From contig JAFACJ010000548.1 in the NCBI GenBank assembly GCA_023425615.1, positions 1-8,196 of the forward strand: DNA of 8,196 nucleotides. Direction: 5' to 3'. This document shows, in pieces, positions 6,171 through 8,196 of the stretch. The position numbers were made by a program, and so were the translations under genes. Position 1 is the first letter of the stretch. Every line of letters begins with the position of its first letter. The stretch comes from Actinomycetes bacterium. Lineage in GTDB: Bacteria; Actinomycetota; Actinomycetes; Streptosporangiales; Streptosporangiaceae. The notes under the pieces are model-generated. The model was not told the origin of the DNA and did no database searches. It saw nothing but the letters and a program-made list of their open reading frames with translations.

Positions 6171-6786
6171 CGATCGCCTCGATGACGGCGTCGGCGGTCG
6201 CGATCGCCGCGAGCGCGGGCAGGACGTGGGTGAAGGTGAACCGCTGCACCTCGGGCGAGGTCCCGGCGGTCGCGTCCTCGACGACGACCACCGAAAGCCC
6301 GCGGTTCACCGCCTCGACGGTGGTGCCGGGGATCGCGATGTTCGTCGAGATCCCCGCCAGCACCACCGTGTCGACGGACCGCTCGCGCAGGGCGGCGCCG
6401 AGCCCGCTGCGGAAGAACGACGTCATCCCGGTCCGCCGGGGGAACAGCAGGTCGCCCTCCTGTGGCCGGAGCCCGGGGTGGATGAGCGGGAGCGGCGTGC
6501 CCTCCTTGAACTCATCGCGCCGTCGCGTGTGCACGGCCAGGGGCGAGGACAGGTCGAATCCCGACCAGTCGGCCGCGGGTTCGATGGTGGCGTGGGCGAC
6601 GGGGAGCCCCGCCGCCCGGAACGCCTCGGCGAGCCGGGCGATCTTCGAGACGATGCCGCGTTCCGCCGCCTGACGGGCGAGCCCGGCCATGGTGGTGGCG
6701 TGCTCCGGGTCGATCAGCCCGTTCTGGCACTCGGAGATGAGCAGGACGGGAGTGCGCCCGTCGCCCAGCCGGCGATCGAGGCTCAT
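6160..6786 (-). CDS. Isochorismatase-fold (cysteine hydrolase superfamily) protein without the catalytic cysteine
   Basis: This 208-aa alpha/beta protein has the order of isochorismatase-like hydrolases: PVLLISECQNGLID (13-26), LFPRRTGMTSFFRSGLGAAL (114-133), VDTVVLAGISTNIAIPGTTVEAVNRG (138-163) and VVVVEDATAG. In most members the triad is Asp in VIDMQ, Lys in the KxxxSAF segment and Cys in TNxCV; they hydrolyse amides or related bonds (nicotinamide, N-carbamoyl compounds, ureas). Here these positions are Glu19, Arg118 and Ala151. Isochorismatases proper also lack the cysteine, so catalysis without it is possible, but by a different mechanism. The ATG at 6786 overlaps the SnoaL-like gene's TGA by ATGA and has GGGAGGT 6 nt upstream. 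A longer open frame upstream overlaps the neighbour antiparallel in reading and is not used. Fold assignment is good; the reaction is unknown, and a non-hydrolytic role is possible. Confidence 0.93.
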   Translation of the reverse strand: MSLDRRLGDGRTPVLLISECQNGLIDPEHATTMAGLARQAAERGIVSKIARLAEAFRAAGLPVAHATIEPAADWSGFDLSSPLAVHTRRRDEFKEGTPLPLIHPGLRPQEGDLLFPRRTGMTSFFRSGLGAALRERSVDTVVLAGISTNIAIPGTTVEAVNRGLSVVVVEDATAGTSPEVQRFTFTHVLPALAAIATADAVIEAIGRR

Positions 6787-7241
6787 GCGCGCACCTCCCG
6801 CGCGGCCTCGTGCCGGTCGAGCCATCCGCCCGGGGTCCTGCCCTCCAGCTGGAGCAGGCGGTGGGCGATCCGCCAGTGCCCGTCGGCCCTGCGCAGCGTG
6901 TCGCGGTAGCGGCCCCAGTGGTCGGGGCCGATCTCCGTGATCGCCAGGAAGTACGAGGTGGCCCGCGCCTCGGTCGCCGAGGTCATGTCGATGTGGACGC
7001 TCGACAGGTGATGGCGCAGGTAGGGGGTCGCCATGTGCCTCCTGATGCTGCTCCCGGCGGTCTCGAAGTACGCGCGGATCTGCTCCCTGCCCCGGCACTC
7101 GGGGTCGCCGGTGGGCGCCATGACCGCGTCCTCGGCGAACAGCTCGAGCATCCGGCCGGTCCTGCCGCCGTCGGCGCACTGGACGTACTCGGTGAGCAGG
7201 TCGTGGATCTCGGTACGGGCGATCACTTCGGGTTCGAGCAT
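6783..7241 (-). CDS. SnoaL-like / NTF2-fold protein (152 aa)
   Basis: This is a small single-domain protein of the nuclear transport factor 2-like superfamily, which contains polyketide cyclases, ketosteroid isomerases and dehydratases. It opens with the typical helix (RTEIHDLLTEYVQCADGGRTGRMLELFAEDAVM), then RGREQIRAYFE, the strand TPYLRHHLSSVHIDM, TSYFLAITE, and DTLRRADGHWRIAHRLL. Tyr19, Asp24 and His77/His78 stand where the bile-acid 7-alpha-dehydratase BaiE has its catalytic Tyr, Asp and His, so a lyase or isomerase role is possible. Three start codons occur in a row (GTG 7247, GTG 7244, ATG 7241). GAGGA at 7252-7248 gives usable spacing only for the ATG (6 nt). It is first in a two-gene leftward operon with the isochorismatase-fold gene. 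Many NTF2-like proteins have no known activity, so function stays open. Confidence 0.92.
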   Translation of the reverse strand: MLEPEVIARTEIHDLLTEYVQCADGGRTGRMLELFAEDAVMAPTGDPECRGREQIRAYFETAGSSIRRHMATPYLRHHLSSVHIDMTSATEARATSYFLAITEIGPDHWGRYRDTLRRADGHWRIAHRLLQLEGRTPGGWLDRHEAAREVRA

Positions 7242-7247
7242 CACCAC

Positions 7248-7252
7248 TCCTC
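7248..7252 (-). promoter_or_regulatory. Ribosome binding site that decides the SnoaL-like start
   Basis: Minus-strand GAGGA abuts a GTG at 7247, lies 3 nt from a second GTG at 7244 and 6 nt from ATG 7241. Only the last spacing is normal, so ATG 7241 is taken as the start. Confidence 0.55.
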
Positions 7253-7279
7253 GCTGCGGCTAAGTCGGATATTTATGAT

Positions 7280-7294
7280 ACTATTACGCATAGT
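7280..7294. promoter_or_regulatory. Candidate operator: ACTAT-N5-ATAGT inverted repeat
   Basis: A perfect 5-bp inverted repeat with a TACGC spacer lies directly downstream of the TATGAT hexamer at 7274-7279. It could bind a dimeric repressor acting on the LLM gene, the SnoaL-like operon, or both. Arms of five bases are short, so chance is not excluded. Confidence 0.35.
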
Positions 7295-7316
7295 TTTTTC
7301 TGGCAATGAGGTGGCC

Positions 7317-8159
7317 ATGCACATAGGCATCATGATGTTCTCCACCGATCAGACGGTTCAGCCGGCGCCGCTGGCGCGCATGATCGAGGAGCGTGGCTTC
7401 GAGGCGATGTTCCTGCCCGAGCACAGCCACATCCCGGCCACGCGGACGACGCCGTACCCCAGGGGCGGCGACCTCCCGCCGGAGTACTACCGCACGCACG
7501 ACATGTTCGTCGGGCTCGCCGCCGCGGCGACCGCCGCGCCGCGCCTGACGATCGGCACCGGCATCACCGTCGTGCCGCAGCACGACGCGATCCAGCTCGC
7601 CAAGCTCGTGGCGAGCCTGGACCACGTGGCCGAGGGGCGGCTGGTCTTCGGCATCGGCTTCGGCTGGAACTCCGATGAGATCGAGGACCACGGCGTCGTC
7701 TTCAAGGAGCGGCGCGAGGTGGCGCGGGAGAAGATGCTCGCGATCCGCCGGCTGTGGACCGAGGAGCTCGCCTCGTTCGACGGGAAGTACGTCGGCTTCG
7801 GCCCGTCCTACATGTGGCCGAAGCCGGTGCAGCGGCCCGGACCGCCGGTGGTCGTCGGCGGCGCGGCGGGGCCCAAGCTGTTCCGCCACATCGCCGAGTA
7901 CGCCGACGGATGGGCGCCGATCGGCCCCCGCACCATCATGGAGGGGCTGCCCGCCCTCCGGCGCGCCTTCGAGGAGGCGGGCCGCGATCCCGCGTCGATC
8001 CGGCTCCACGCCTTCGACCACCGCGGCGAGCCGGGCCTCGTGGAGCACTACGCGAGCCTGGGCGTGGAGCGCCTGGTGATCAACATCGGACCCGAGCGGC
8101 GTGCCGAGCTGGAACGCACGCTCGACGGGCTGGCGCCGCTCGTGGACCGCGTGGCCTGA
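7317..8159 (+). CDS. LLM-class F420-dependent oxidoreductase
   Basis: A 280-aa TIM-barrel protein of the luciferase-like monooxygenase superfamily, the branch that uses the deazaflavin F420 (TIGR03619-type, Rv2161c-like by overall look). Marks: HIGIMMFSTDQTVQPAPLAR at the N-terminus; FEAMFLPEHSHIPATRTTPYP (29-49), in which the EHSHIP segment is characteristic; GGDLPPEYYRTHDMFVGLAAAA; LTIGTGITVVPQHDAIQLAK; LDHVAEGRLVFGIGFGWNSDEIEDHG; PVVVGGAAGPKLFRHIAEYADGWAPIGP. The enzymes transfer hydride between F420 and an organic substrate (alcohol, ketone, enone or imine). ATG 7317 is supported by GAGG 5 nt upstream; an in-frame GTG at 7311 overlaps that site and is less likely. It is transcribed away from the SnoaL/isochorismatase pair and is the last full gene in the window. 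Its place next to a CoA-thioester catabolic locus suggests an oxidation or reduction step in the same pathway, by inference only. Confidence 0.95.
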   Translation: MHIGIMMFSTDQTVQPAPLARMIEERGFEAMFLPEHSHIPATRTTPYPRGGDLPPEYYRTHDMFVGLAAAATAAPRLTIGTGITVVPQHDAIQLAKLVASLDHVAEGRLVFGIGFGWNSDEIEDHGVVFKERREVAREKMLAIRRLWTEELASFDGKYVGFGPSYMWPKPVQRPGPPVVVGGAAGPKLFRHIAEYADGWAPIGPRTIMEGLPALRRAFEEAGRDPASIRLHAFDHRGEPGLVEHYASLGVERLVINIGPERRAELERTLDGLAPLVDRVA

Positions 8160-8196
8160 GCGCCCCGCCCCTGACGATCCGCCCTCGGTGGAGCGG
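8160..8196. other. Short non-coding tail after the LLM gene
   Basis: This is 37 bp of G+C-rich sequence with no start of a gene. CCGC (8179-8182) and GCGG (8193-8196) could form the base of a short hairpin, but the window ends there, so a terminator cannot be judged. Confidence 0.4.

Larger units (their letters stand above)
7242..7316. promoter_or_regulatory. Divergent promoter region between the SnoaL-like and LLM oxidoreductase genes
   Basis: This 75-bp gap has an A+T-rich core at about 7268-7300. On the plus strand TATGAT (7274-7279) differs from the -10 consensus at one position, but no good -35 was found at the proper distance. The LLM ribosome site GAGG (7308-7311) ends 5 nt before ATG 7317. 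The core contains a dyad, listed separately. The region does not contain the GAAT-N2-ATTC motif found in the other divergent promoter. Confidence 0.65.

Noticed and set aside
6160..6786. Annotation as a nicotinamidase or cysteine hydrolase
   Set aside because: The catalytic cysteine position is alanine (Ala151), and the aspartate and lysine are also replaced.
7284..8048. Minus-strand open frame opposite the LLM gene
   Set aside because: Composition is that of an antisense shadow; the plus strand carries the strongly conserved LLM motifs.
1..8196. Mobile elements, phage genes, CRISPR arrays, toxin-antitoxin or defence genes, tRNA genes
   Set aside because: No transposase or integrase motif, terminal inverted repeats, spaced direct repeats or cloverleaf-like sequence was found by eye; all sizeable coding regions belong to metabolic or regulatory families.
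8179..8196. Terminator hairpin after the LLM gene
   Set aside because: Only a 4-bp CCGC/GCGG pairing is visible and the sequence ends at once, so it cannot be supported.

Overview
The window is very G+C-rich DNA with strong third-position G/C bias, GTG starts, purine-rich Shine-Dalgarno sites and many 4-nt stop/start overlaps. Together with an F420-dependent luciferase-like oxidoreductase and actinobacterial versions of CoA-thioester enzymes, this points to an actinobacterium of the Streptomyces/Actinomadura/mycobacterial type. The genus cannot be fixed from the sequence. Nine protein genes cover almost all of it. No RNA gene, CRISPR array, transposon or long repeat was seen.

Layout: (1) A leftward operon starts at about 3804 and runs off the left edge: class III CoA-transferase, acyl-CoA dehydrogenase (377 aa), a second short acyl-CoA dehydrogenase (343 aa), and a crotonase-fold protein cut by the window edge. 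All three junctions are 4-nt overlaps (ATGA, ATGA, GTGA). (2) An 81-bp divergent promoter region (3805-3885), unusually A+T-rich, holds two GAAT-N2-ATTC dyads. (3) A rightward operon follows: stand-alone DUF35 zinc-ribbon/OB-fold protein, a thiolase-fold protein without its cysteines, and a FadR-type GntR regulator (3886-6157). (4) It converges tail to tail, 2 bp apart, on a leftward pair (7241-6160): a SnoaL/NTF2-like protein and an isochorismatase-fold protein that overlap by ATGA. (5) A second A+T-rich divergent promoter (7242-7316) separates that pair from a rightward F420-dependent LLM oxidoreductase (7317-8159). The last 37 bp hold no gene.

Read together, this looks like a catabolic locus for a carboxylic acid handled as a CoA thioester. 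The CoA-transferase would activate the acid, the two-subunit dehydrogenase would desaturate it, a hydratase step would follow, and the DUF35/thiolase-fold pair would cleave a C-C bond by retro-aldol chemistry. This resembles the last part of actinobacterial steroid side-chain degradation (FadE28/FadE29, ChsH1/ChsH2, Ltp2), but the parts are arranged differently. The GntR protein is the obvious candidate regulator. The SnoaL, isochorismatase-like and LLM proteins may act on the ring or a side group of the same substrate, which cannot be named from sequence. Several enzymes have substituted catalytic residues (crotonase, thiolase, isochorismatase fold), so standard family names would probably give wrong reactions.
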